Part shown: positions 19,162-27,334 of the stretch, one piece after another
Position numbering within the stretch: position 1 is the stretch's first letter
How the letters are laid out: every line of letters starts with the position of its first letter
NCBI GenBank assembly: GCA_028819075.1
Contig: JAPPMM010000037.1
Coordinates: forward strand, 19,856 to 83,855
Source: Gammaproteobacteria bacterium
GTDB taxonomy: Bacteria > Gemmatimonadota > Gemmatimonadetes > Longimicrobiales > Gaopeijiaceae
Length of the DNA: 64,000 bases
Direction: 5' to 3'
The notes under the pieces: model-generated
Told to the model about the DNA's origin: nothing
Database searches by the model: none
What the model saw: the letters and a program-made list of their open reading frames with translations, nothing else
Position numbers and translations under genes: made by a program

Positions 19162-21708
19162 ATGGCATCGGATCGAATCGACTACGGCATCGACCTCGGC
19201 ACCACGAACTCGGTCATCGCGCGAATGGTGCGCGGTGAGCCTACCGTTGTCAGGAGCAACCGGTACGCCAGCGACACGACTCCCAGCGCGGTGGCCTTTG
19301 GACGCAGGGGGAGAATCCGCGTGGGAAAGTTGGCGTACACCCAGTTGAACAGGGACCGTCTTCACGCGCTGAAACAAGACGACCCGGACTTCCGGAACGT
19401 CTTCATCGAGTTCAAGAGAACGATGGGCACCGACCACGTGGACTCCCCGAGCGTGGACCCATCGATCCCCTTCACCTCTGAAGAGCATTCCGCCGAGATT
19501 CTCAAGGAACTCAGGCGTTCCGTTGTGGACGCATCGGTTGATGCGGCCGTTGTGACCATTCCGGCAGCATTCACGGTGCGACAGCAGCAGGCCACGCAGC
19601 GGGCGGCCGAGCTTGCGGGTCTCCGCCAATGCCATCTTCTCCAGGAACCCGTTGCGGCTGCGATGGCGTTTGGGTTGCAGACGGGCGAGGCGGACGAGAA
19701 ATGGCTCGTCTTCGACTTCGGCGGCGGCACGTTCGACGCAGCGCTGGTCCTCGTCGAGGATGGCGTGATCACCGTAAGCGACACTGAAGGGGACAACTAC
19801 CTCGGAGGCAAAGATCTGGACCGGGCGATCGTCGAACGGATCCTTCTGGAAGAGGTGGCCCAAGAGCACGACATCCACAGCTACATCGCGGAGGTCCCGG
19901 CTCGCAAGGAGTTGCTCCGGGACGCACTCATGACGTGGGCCGAGCAAGCCAAGAACGCCCTCAGCTCTCAAGAGTCGCATTGGGTAGAGTCCGATCTCAA
20001 TGACATCACCCTGGCGAACGGAGACCAAATCGAACTCTGGTTCGAACTCACGCAGGAACGCCTTCGCCCGGTGGTCGAGCCTCTGTTCCAGCGCGCCATC
20101 GACAAGGCGAAGACGCTCCTGAATCGTCATGGGCTTCAAGGTCCCGATCTTGACGAACTGATCCTCGTGGGCGGACCAACCTATTCGCCGATCCTCCGCG
20201 AAATGCTCGCCCATCAGATCCGCGCACCGAATACGTCGGTGGACCCCATGACGGTTGTAGCGCGCGGAGCTGCACTCTTTGCGAGCACCCGCCCGATCAA
20301 GGACCACGGAGCCGACAAGCCTTCGGTGGCCGTCCGTCTCGACCTGGGCTATGAAGCCACCACCGTCTCACACGACGAATTCGTCACTGTCAAGTGCCGG
20401 GATCTGGCCGACCTCCGTCGATTCGGGCAGCTCGAAGTCGAATTCGAGAGAAAGGAGACCGGGTGGAGCAGCGGCAGGCGGGCACTCGGCGAGGATGGTG
20501 CTCTATTCGAAGTCAAGCTAGAGGAGGGGCGGCCAAACGTCTTCGATATCGTCGTGACCACGCCTCGCGGGGATCGCGTTGAGACCCACCCGAGTGAAAT
20601 CACCATCTTGCAGGGTACGAAGGTGGGCGGCTCGCCGCTGACCAACAGCTTGGGCGTCGCGGTGGAGGGTGAGGAGTATCTGTTCTTCCACCCCATGAAG
20701 GGTGCGGAAAAGGGCATGCCGCTACCGGTCACCGGAAAGCGAACAGGGCTGGCGACCAAGGAACAGATCAGGCCCGGCGTTTCATCAGATGGCTTGCTGA
20801 TTCTGGTCTACGAGGGTGGTGTTGATGCGGTGGGAGTACCGGTTGCGCTCTGTCATCATGTGGAGGACTTCGAACTCACGGGAGATCAGGTGAACCGGGT
20901 AATCCCGAAGGGAAGCACGTTCGACTTGACGGTTGTCACTGGAGCAACCAGCAACGTACCGGAGACAGTGCGCGTCCTGTTCCCGGGACTCGATGACGAG
21001 GAATACGGACTCGTCATTCCCAGCAAGGGTTCGGCTGAACAGACCGGCTGGATCGACATCGAGCTTGCTGAGGCGCAGAAGCGAATCGGACGGATGCGGG
21101 TGCGCGGCGAGGTGGACGAAGAGACAATCGACTCGCTTGAAGCGAAGATTGTCGATGCCGCGGCCGGTGTTCGTCAGGCAGGTAGCGACCGAGGTGATCG
21201 GGATCAGGCGGTCGCGCTGCTCAAGGAGGCCCTTCGCGGGCTGTACGGTCTCGTCGACGAATGGTCGGAGGCAGATGCCCATTTGGACGAGGCGTGGACG
21301 AACCTCACAGGGGCCAAGTCGGCGGGCGGATGCCCCAAGTGCGGGTCCGTCCTTTCCGATGCGCAGATGAGCGAGCTGGAACAGAAGCTCCGTCAGGTGA
21401 AGCAGGCGCACGATGTGTCCCTCGCTCGCCAGCTTGCCCAAGACATGGAACACGCTTTCGTCTACCTGATGCGCTGCGAGTGGTCCAAGCAGATCATAAG
21501 CTGGGCGCGCGTGAACTTTCACCAAATCCAGTGGAAAGACACTGCGTCGGCGCGGATGGCTCTAGACGGGGGCCTTCGTGCGATTATGGGTGGGGAGCCC
21601 TGCCACGAACTGCTCGAATCTGGGAGGCGCATTCTGGACCTACAGGAACGAGGACCGGGCGATGGCAGCTCGCCGCAAGGCCCGCAACCCCCGGTCTTGA
21701 GCCTCTGA
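19162..21708 (+). CDS. Divergent Hsp70 (DnaK-like) ATPase
   Basis: An Hsp70-family chaperone of 848 aa, versus ~640 for DnaK. The nucleotide-binding domain is complete: phosphate-1 loop GIDLGTTNSVIA (~10-20), phosphate-2 loop VFDFGGGTFDAA (~183-194), and adenosine loop LILVGGPTYSPILREML (~333-349). The substrate-binding region is recognisable but diverged (LVTV-type strands, FPGLDDEEYGL). It is followed by ~200 extra residues of helices with one CxxC (GGCPKCGS, ~725) and a Pro-rich end. The first half is more conserved than the second, as in specialised Hsp70s. The gene sits 12 nt after the GrpE-like gene and overlaps the AAA+ gene by 1 nt (TGATG), so it is strongly coupled. Likely partners are the J-domain proteins at both ends of the region. 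This is a dedicated chaperone, not the housekeeping DnaK. Confidence 0.9.
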   Translation: MASDRIDYGIDLGTTNSVIARMVRGEPTVVRSNRYASDTTPSAVAFGRRGRIRVGKLAYTQLNRDRLHALKQDDPDFRNVFIEFKRTMGTDHVDSPSVDPSIPFTSEEHSAEILKELRRSVVDASVDAAVVTIPAAFTVRQQQATQRAAELAGLRQCHLLQEPVAAAMAFGLQTGEADEKWLVFDFGGGTFDAALVLVEDGVITVSDTEGDNYLGGKDLDRAIVERILLEEVAQEHDIHSYIAEVPARKELLRDALMTWAEQAKNALSSQESHWVESDLNDITLANGDQIELWFELTQERLRPVVEPLFQRAIDKAKTLLNRHGLQGPDLDELILVGGPTYSPILREMLAHQIRAPNTSVDPMTVVARGAALFASTRPIKDHGADKPSVAVRLDLGYEATTVSHDEFVTVKCRDLADLRRFGQLEVEFERKETGWSSGRRALGEDGALFEVKLEEGRPNVFDIVVTTPRGDRVETHPSEITILQGTKVGGSPLTNSLGVAVEGEEYLFFHPMKGAEKGMPLPVTGKRTGLATKEQIRPGVSSDGLLILVYEGGVDAVGVPVALCHHVEDFELTGDQVNRVIPKGSTFDLTVVTGATSNVPETVRVLFPGLDDEEYGLVIPSKGSAEQTGWIDIELAEAQKRIGRMRVRGEVDEETIDSLEAKIVDAAAGVRQAGSDRGDRDQAVALLKEALRGLYGLVDEWSEADAHLDEAWTNLTGAKSAGGCPKCGSVLSDAQMSELEQKLRQVKQAHDVSLARQLAQDMEHAFVYLMRCEWSKQIISWARVNFHQIQWKDTASARMALDGGLRAIMGGEPCHELLESGRRILDLQERGPGDGSSPQGPQPPVLSL

Positions 21709-23492
21709 TGACCATCCGAACACGGACTCATCCCATCCCCGGATGGCGCGTCGTCGGTTCCGTCAAGCAGGCGGCAAATGCCGACACCTACCGGGTTGCG
21801 GACGACCGGGGCAACCGAGCCTTCCTGAAGGTGTTCCATCCGGATCGCATCCCGGAACACCGTATCGGCACTGGAGGCAAGCTCCTCGAAGTCATGATCT
21901 TGGAATCTCTGCACCACGCCCGCGTACCGTCGGTCATCGAGTCGGGCGTGCTGGAAGGGGACAAGCGCCCGTATCTGCTGACCGAACTCATTCCGGGCGA
22001 GACTTTGGACCATCGACTCCAGCGCGAATTCGCACTCCGCACGGCTCCAGCCAAACTTCTCCTGGAGGCCCTACTGCGCGTTGTCGCCTACCTGCACGGA
22101 CTTGACGATCCAGTAGTCCACAACGAGTTAGTCCCCTCGAACGTTGTACTGGACGGCCGCGACGAACGACCCTTCGTCATCGACTTCGGTCACGCCAGAC
22201 GGATTAGCGACGGCAATCCTCCGCACCCGTCGGCCATCGATCCGTATTACCTCCCCAACGAGTGCTATGAGGGTGGCGTATCCACACCCGCGAGCGATGT
22301 CTTCGCCCTCGGGGCCATCTACTTCCGCACCCTCTTCGGGATGCCTCCTTGGGACCTGCGCACGACCGAACCCGTCCGAGGCGACCTTCGCGAAGCACTC
22401 CAGAATGCACGGTCGAAGCCCTTGGCGGTTCCAGCGCGCACACTCGGCGGCGAGATCGACCCCCACACCTTGGCCGCAATCAAGAAGGCGTTGAGTCTTC
22501 GCCCCGAAGACCGGTTCCGCGATGCGGGGGCATTCCTCGCCGAGCTTACCCGCGAGTCGGCGTCAGATCGCCCCGCCGTTGGTGGTCAACCCACCGGTCG
22601 AACAGATACCACTGGTCCAGCCCGCTCCCTTCAGCTGGAACCCCTGAGACCTGTCGCTCCGCTACACCTCGGTTTCGCTGCGGTCGGCGGAATGGCCGAG
22701 ATGAAGCGCACACTGACGGAAGAAGTCATCGGCCCGCTCCGCGACCCTGCTCGGTACACCAAGCTCGGCCTTGGCATCCCTAACGGACTCCTGCTCTATG
22801 GCCCCCCCGGGTGCGGCAAGACATTCCTTGCGGAGCGATTCGGAGAGGAACTCGGGTACGCGTTCCGCAAGGTCACGCCCGCCGACGTGGCAAGCATCTA
22901 CATCCATGGCACGCAGGAGAGGATCGCCAGTCTGTTCGACCGGGCCCGGAAGGACGCGCCCTGCGTACTTTTCCTTGACGAGGTCGACGCGATGATCCCG
23001 TCTCGTGAGCAATCGATCCACCATGGATACGCTAGCGAGGTCAACGAGTGGTTGGCGCAGATGGACGAGTGCGGCAGAACCGGGGTTTTCGTACTCGCGG
23101 CCAGCAACCAGCCCGACCGCATTGACGCCGCCATCCGGCGCTCTGGACGGTTCGACAAGATTGCCTATGTCGGCCCCCCGGACCAAGACGCGCGCGCGGC
23201 GATCTTCGCGATCCACCTGAATGGACGTCCCTTGGACCCGGCCGTCGATTACGACGAACTCGCCCGTCTCACCAAAGGGCGGGTCGGGAGCGACATCAAG
23301 TTCCTGGCGGACGAGGCCGCTCGCGAAGTGTTGAGGACCGGAGACGACGAGATCCACATGGAGCACCTCCGGAGCGCGATTCGGCGAAACGGGCCATCTG
23401 TCGGGGAGGAAGACTTGGCTCGGTACGAGCGGATGCACCGCAAGTTCGAGAGGGGGCGAGCGGGGGAGAAGCCAAAACGAATCGGGTTTTGA
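21708..23492 (+). CDS. Kinase-like domain fused to AAA+ ATPase
   Basis: A 594-aa fusion. Residues ~1-290 have a protein-kinase fold: VAIK-like FLKVF, a catalytic-loop region VVHNELVPSNVVLD (~135-148), and an intact DFG (FVIDFGHA, ~159). The loop has HNE in place of HRD and V for the usual Lys, so the catalytic Asp is missing and the glycine loop is weak; it is probably a pseudokinase that binds nucleotide or protein. Residues ~335-560 form a classical AAA+ module: Walker A GPPGCGKT (~365-372), Walker B VLFLDEVDA (~420), and an arginine-finger region (AAIRRSGRFDK), closest in style to FtsH/VCP-type AAA domains. The start ATG overlaps the Hsp70 stop. Pairing with Hsp70 suggests an unfoldase/disaggregase role steered by the kinase-like part; this is inference. 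Confidence 0.88.
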   Translation: MTIRTRTHPIPGWRVVGSVKQAANADTYRVADDRGNRAFLKVFHPDRIPEHRIGTGGKLLEVMILESLHHARVPSVIESGVLEGDKRPYLLTELIPGETLDHRLQREFALRTAPAKLLLEALLRVVAYLHGLDDPVVHNELVPSNVVLDGRDERPFVIDFGHARRISDGNPPHPSAIDPYYLPNECYEGGVSTPASDVFALGAIYFRTLFGMPPWDLRTTEPVRGDLREALQNARSKPLAVPARTLGGEIDPHTLAAIKKALSLRPEDRFRDAGAFLAELTRESASDRPAVGGQPTGRTDTTGPARSLQLEPLRPVAPLHLGFAAVGGMAEMKRTLTEEVIGPLRDPARYTKLGLGIPNGLLLYGPPGCGKTFLAERFGEELGYAFRKVTPADVASIYIHGTQERIASLFDRARKDAPCVLFLDEVDAMIPSREQSIHHGYASEVNEWLAQMDECGRTGVFVLAASNQPDRIDAAIRRSGRFDKIAYVGPPDQDARAAIFAIHLNGRPLDPAVDYDELARLTKGRVGSDIKFLADEAAREVLRTGDDEIHMEHLRSAIRRNGPSVGEEDLARYERMHRKFERGRAGEKPKRIGF

Positions 23493-23509
23493 CTGGAGGT
23501 TCTACAGCG

Positions 23510-24007
23510 ATGAGCGCCCACCCCTTGCTTGCCTACTACCTGCGAGTCGCCTACGGCTGCATGGCCTGCGACGGCGACATCGATCCGTCCGAGGTCTCCT
23601 GCCTGCGTTCCATCGCGGTTCAAATGGGCCAACCTGTCGCCGAAGTGGACGCGACGCTCGCATCTATCCGCGAGGAGTTCTCCAAAGACCCTCGTGGCAT
23701 GGTGGAACAGGCGTGGAACCGACTCCAGGCCACAGGGCTGCAGCACGGCGACGCCCTCCTGCTTCTCGACATGCTGGTCCAGTTGGTCGAAGCCGACGGA
23801 GAGATTCGTCCCAACGAGACCCAGTTCGTCCGCGACTTGGTACACGCGCTCGCGCTCGACCTGGCGAAGCTCCGTCAGGAGCATCCTGAGTGGCGTCCCT
23901 ATCTCGCCGAAGTACTTCGCCCCGGCCCCGATCCGAGCTGGGCAAAGGCCCTGGCCGATGACTTCGGCGAATTGCCCGAGATCACTTTGGAGAAGCCGTC
24001 CAAGTGA
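23510..24007 (+). CDS. TerB-like (tellurite-resistance family) protein
   Basis: A 165-aa all-helical protein. Two acidic repeats, ACDGDIDPSEVSCLRSIA and EADGEIRPNETQFVRDLV, are the TerB metal-binding-type signature. I chose the ATG that has GGAGG 10 nt upstream; a TTG overlapping the preceding stop is less likely. TerB domains recur in stress-response and phage-defence gene sets (the Ter-linked systems, and SngA of the Shango defence system). The gene lies between the AAA+ gene and the last operon gene, overlapping the latter by 4 nt. A sensor or adaptor role at the membrane is plausible. Confidence 0.8.
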   Translation: MSAHPLLAYYLRVAYGCMACDGDIDPSEVSCLRSIAVQMGQPVAEVDATLASIREEFSKDPRGMVEQAWNRLQATGLQHGDALLLLDMLVQLVEADGEIRPNETQFVRDLVHALALDLAKLRQEHPEWRPYLAEVLRPGPDPSWAKALADDFGELPEITLEKPSK

Positions 24008-25989
24008 TCCTCGACAACCCGTTTCACGTCCTCGGCCTGTTGGCCGACTGTGGCGCCCGCGAGAAGGCACGGCGGGAAGCCCGGACCAAGGCGTATCTGA
24101 CGATTGGGCAGCCGCTAGTCTTTCAGGACGACCTCTATTTTCAGGGTTGCCGACGTAATCAGGCCACCGTCGAGCGGGCGCTGTCGCAGTTGAATGATGC
24201 GCGAGACCGCATCGGGTACGGTCTGTTTTGGTTTACCGAAGGCGGTGTCCTCGACGGCCATGCATTGCCGAAACTCAGGCAGGGCAATCTGCAAGGCGCG
24301 CTCGCCGCATGGCAACGCATTGAAGACCGTCTCCCGACCCGCAATTACGCTTCCTGCCTGAACAACCTCGGGACACTGTACCTCCTGATGGCCCTGAGCG
24401 GACCTGGGTCCGGCGAGCGCTGGCCGCACGCCTCGAAGGAACGTGTCGCGTATCTTGAACGCGGGATGCGGCTAAAGGCGCGCCTGGTTGGAATGCTCGG
24501 CGAACCGGAGTTGGCGGATTTCTGCCGCACCTTCAGCGACGGCCTTGTAGTCCGTGACTCGCAAGCGATTGTCACGGCTTTCGGGCGGTCCTTTTTCGAG
24601 ACGATTGCCGAGGCCGAGAAGTATGGGATTGAGGTTGGCGCGGCGGCGATCGTTCAGATCCTGGAGTCCGGTGGTCCTCGAACGGCCGAGTTGACGGAAA
24701 AGCTGGTGTTGGAAGGCCGGGAGGCCGTCCAACGTGCGATCAATACCTGTGCCACGGCGTACGAACACGACCCGTCACAGGCTGCGGCAGCCGCTGAGCA
24801 ACTGATGGCCGTGACTCACGATAAGCTCCCGGAGTTCGCTGCGCTGGTTTCCAAGACCGACATCAGGTATACGTCGATCGCCGACCAGACTGCGGCGGCG
24901 ATTCTGGACGCGGATGTCACTTACTTCAACTGGCGCTCCAAGACTGGGGAAATGTCGCAGGATGCGCTCAAGGCGTCGCTGCTATTGGCTGAGTACGCCG
25001 CCGAAATCGCCTGCGGAGCTGCGCTTCGACAACGGGCGCGGGAAAACGTCGAAACTACTAGGCGCTTCGTCACTGAGCGCGAGCAGGTGGAGGCGATGTC
25101 GGGCGTCCGAGAAGGGATGGGAAGGTGGCTTGAGCGTGCCAACGAGATGGCGCGGAAGAAGCCCATCCCCCGCCACCGAATAGCATTTGCGGAAATTGCC
25201 CTCAAGAGATCCGCTGGAGTGCCAACGTCCGCGCTCGACTTGATGGAGGCGGTGCGGCTTCAGGGCATCAAGGCGTTTGGACCGAGCTTCCCACGAAGCG
25301 AAGAGATGGTCGGTCTAGGTTCGCTGGTTTGTCAGGTCCTGATGGGTTGTGTGATATCAGCCCACAACGACTCTTCCCAGCAATCGGAGAGAATCAGCGC
25401 AGCACGGATCCTTCAGGGCCTCCCGACACACTTCCAAGCCGTTTCCGGACCCTCGAACCGATCAGCCAATGCCCGTGTCCGCCACTACGTTGCCGACAGT
25501 GATGGTGCCGTCCACCCATCCCAGTTCCTCGTAAGTGACGAGTGCTTCCGGCGCCTGATGGAAAACGTCCAACTCAGCAGGACGACTGCCATTGCCACCT
25601 CCACTGCGAGTACTGCGAGCGGATCGGGACGCGGGTGTGCCCTGACAGCGCTCGGCGGGATAGTCACCTTGGTTGTCCTTTCTCTGGCCGTCGATGCGGG
25701 CAGCGGACCCTCAGCTAGTAGCCCAGGTGCTGCGGCCGGGACCAGTCCTTTGGACTTCCGGGTCCCACCGGTCGCGGAAGGACGCGTGCTTTCCATGCCC
25801 GAACTACGGTGGTGCGTACGGGAGGATCGGCGAATCGAGCGCGAGCGTCTCGTGCCCGCGACCTCTCAGGCGGATGTCGACCGTTTCAACAGCCGCGTGG
25901 ACAACTACAATTCGCGCTGTAGCAACTTTCGCTATCGCCCGGGGGACCTGGAACGGGCGAGACGGGAAGTCGGAGCCGGTAGCCGGTAG
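24004..25989 (+). CDS. J-like/helical-repeat membrane protein with two-cysteine C-terminal domain
   Basis: Last gene of the operon, 661 aa, GTG start overlapping the TerB stop (GTGA). The N-terminus (NPFHVLGL, then a helix, then QLNDARDRI) looks like a degenerate J domain without HPD. A long helical region follows, with a TPR-like part (LQGALAAWQRIEDRLPTR, YASCLNNLGTLYLLMAL) and further helices up to ~530. A single TM helix is at ~545-565 (ALGGIVTLVVLSLAVDA). The last ~69 residues ([34 protein letters not shown]) match the end of the J-domain protein at 14,985. The two-Cys domain would face the periplasm. Lack of HPD means it probably cannot stimulate Hsp70 ATPase by itself; it may dock the machine. 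The family is not one I can name. Confidence 0.7.
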   Translation: MILDNPFHVLGLLADCGAREKARREARTKAYLTIGQPLVFQDDLYFQGCRRNQATVERALSQLNDARDRIGYGLFWFTEGGVLDGHALPKLRQGNLQGALAAWQRIEDRLPTRNYASCLNNLGTLYLLMALSGPGSGERWPHASKERVAYLERGMRLKARLVGMLGEPELADFCRTFSDGLVVRDSQAIVTAFGRSFFETIAEAEKYGIEVGAAAIVQILESGGPRTAELTEKLVLEGREAVQRAINTCATAYEHDPSQAAAAAEQLMAVTHDKLPEFAALVSKTDIRYTSIADQTAAAILDADVTYFNWRSKTGEMSQDALKASLLLAEYAAEIACGAALRQRARENVETTRRFVTEREQVEAMSGVREGMGRWLERANEMARKKPIPRHRIAFAEIALKRSAGVPTSALDLMEAVRLQGIKAFGPSFPRSEEMVGLGSLVCQVLMGCVISAHNDSSQQSERISAARILQGLPTHFQAVSGPSNRSANARVRHYVADSDGAVHPSQFLVSDECFRRLMENVQLSRTTAIATSTASTASGSGRGCALTALGGIVTLVVLSLAVDAGSGPSASSPGAAAGTSPLDFRVPPVAEGRVLSMPELRWCVREDRRIERERLVPATSQADVDRFNSRVDNYNSRCSNFRYRPGDLERARREVGAGSR

Positions 25990-26403
25990 AACCGATGTGA
26001 TGGTACGAAGGGGACCTCTCCCTCTGATCGAGAACGATTGGCCGTCGGCAATCATCGAGGAGTTCCACGGGCTGTTCGGTGAAGTCGATGTGCGCAGCCG
26101 CTGAGGACCGTGGACTGACAGACACGGCATTCCGGCTCGCATTCGGAGTGACGGAATGACTAGCGAGGCGGATTCCCGAGAACTTGCGGGGGTGTTTTTC
26201 CGTGCCGCTGGCGGCGGTGTCCGCAGGGGTTGAGACCTCTTGGCACAACCTGGAACGTTCTGGAACAGTAGGTAATTTCCGGCGGGTTGACTTGCTGGCG
26301 AGCGGTTCTCCAGCGTTCGGGCATGGAGACGCCGAAGCACCAGTTCGACACGCGGGGACACCTCCGCACCGTCTTCCACGGCATTCGCGGTGAAGCTCCC
26401 GAT

Positions 26404-26425
26404 CCGAACCGTGTGGACGGTTCGG
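26404..26425. repeat. Inverted repeat, 9-bp stem
   Basis: CCGAACCGT-GTGG-ACGGTTCGG, perfect stem with a 4-nt loop. Confidence 0.6.
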
Positions 26426-26519
26426 CCCCCGGAGGCTCTCGACATGGGCAAGGATCGGCCTCCGCTGCCTTCGGCTCCGGGGCTGGATTGAAACCCACGG
26501 CGGATGAGACTCGTAAGAT

Positions 26520-26554
26520 GCCGCCCTTCGGGTCACTGGAGGGTGAAGGGCGGC
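26520..26554. repeat. Inverted repeat, 10-bp stem
   Basis: GCCGCCCTTC and GAAGGGCGGC separated by 15 nt; perfect stem. Confidence 0.6.
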
Positions 26555-26636
26555 ACGACCAAGCATCGAGGCGAAGAACCGGAGGAGTCGCAAGTAGTCA
26601 GGTTGATCCACCCCAAGGCGGAACCGGTGCCGGTGC

Positions 26637-26655
26637 CCAGCGCCATGGGCGCTGG
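26637..26655. repeat. Inverted repeat, 8-bp stem
   Basis: CCAGCGCC-ATG-GGCGCTGG, perfect stem with a 3-nt loop. Confidence 0.6.
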
Positions 26656-26670
26656 CGAGATCGTTCGCCG

Positions 26671-26685
26671 CTCCGGATTCCGGAG
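26671..26685. repeat. Inverted repeat, 6-bp stem
   Basis: CTCCGG-ATT-CCGGAG, perfect, 16 nt after the previous hairpin. Confidence 0.5.
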
Positions 26686-26864
26686 TGCATGGACGGCTCG
26701 GCACCGTCGGCCTTCGTCCGACCGCCAGCCGCGCCTCGCGAGGTGCGTCTGAACGGGTTTCCCGAAGCCCTCGCGGAGGTGCTCCGGCACCGCGTCGGCG
26801 ACCGCGGTCACCGGGTTCCAGACCCGGCGCCCACGGGGGTGTTTGGCGCGGCTAAGGCCGGGAA

Positions 26865-26898
26865 GCCAGCATACCCCGGGTATAACCCGGGGGCTGGC
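26865..26898. promoter_or_regulatory. Strong hairpin upstream of mobC; best oriT candidate
   Basis: GCCAGC-ATA-CCCCGGG, loop TATAA, then CCCGGGG-GCTGGC: 13 paired bases with a 3-nt bulge. It lies ~100 bp before mobC, where ColE1-like elements keep oriT. The 3' arm ends in CTGGC; ColE1 is nicked within CTGG/CTTA, so the likeness is suggestive only. It could instead be a regulatory hairpin for the mob genes. Confidence 0.4.
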
Positions 26899-26995
26899 GA
26901 GGGACTCCGCCCCTTCGATCCCCAACAGACCCGCGCTCCGGTGGATTGCGCGGGCGGGGGCGTCGCCCCCCTTCCCCCCGTGACGGCGCAGCCCG

Positions 26996-27334
26996 ATGGC
27001 TAGGCGCCGCCCGGTCCTCGTCGCCGTCCGCCTCACGCCGGACGAGTCCGCCGACTGGCGGGCCAAGGCGAAGGCCGCCGGCGTGCCGCTCTCGGCGCTG
27101 ATACGCCGGGCGATGGCGCGCACGCGGACTTGGACGGTCCCCGCCGCCGAGGTCGAGCGCGAGCGCACGCGGCAGGTCTCCCGCATCGGGAACAACCTCA
27201 ACCAGATCGCCCGCTGGGCGAACACCCATAAGGGGGCGGTCGAGGCCGTCGAGGTGATCGGCCACCTCATCGCCATCAAGCGGGAGGTCGCGTCGCTGAC
27301 TCTCACGGAGCGCACGGACGCGGATGCTGGTTAG
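26996..27334 (+). CDS. mobC: MobC/MbeC-like mobilization accessory protein
   Basis: A 112-aa relaxosome protein. The N-terminal half is a ribbon-helix-helix-like DNA-binding part (VAVRLTPDESADWRAKAKAA). The second half carries the MobC signature RIGNNLNQIARWAN. MobC proteins help the relaxase open oriT DNA. The stop overlaps the relaxase start by 11 nt, the order found in ColE1-type mob operons (mbeC-mbeA). Confidence 0.88.
   Translation: MARRRPVLVAVRLTPDESADWRAKAKAAGVPLSALIRRAMARTRTWTVPAAEVERERTRQVSRIGNNLNQIARWANTHKGAVEAVEVIGHLIAIKREVASLTLTERTDADAG

Larger units (their letters stand above)
25990..26995. other. Hairpin-dense non-coding region; candidate oriT/origin
   Basis: About 1 kb between the chaperone operon and mobC. 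Beyond a possible 34-aa frame right after the operon (26,000-26,104, MVRRGPLPLIENDWPSAIIE...), I see no gene. It is exceptionally rich in perfect inverted repeats, listed separately: 26,404-26,425, 26,520-26,554, 26,637-26,655, 26,671-26,685 and 26,865-26,898. In ColE1-type elements oriT lies just upstream of the mob genes, so the transfer origin is expected here. One or more hairpins may also terminate the chaperone operon. Confidence 0.55.

Noticed and set aside
26287..27003. 238-codon open frame in the hairpin region
   Set aside because: Pro/Gly/Arg-rich, without domains, and it crosses several perfect inverted repeats; non-coding function is likelier.
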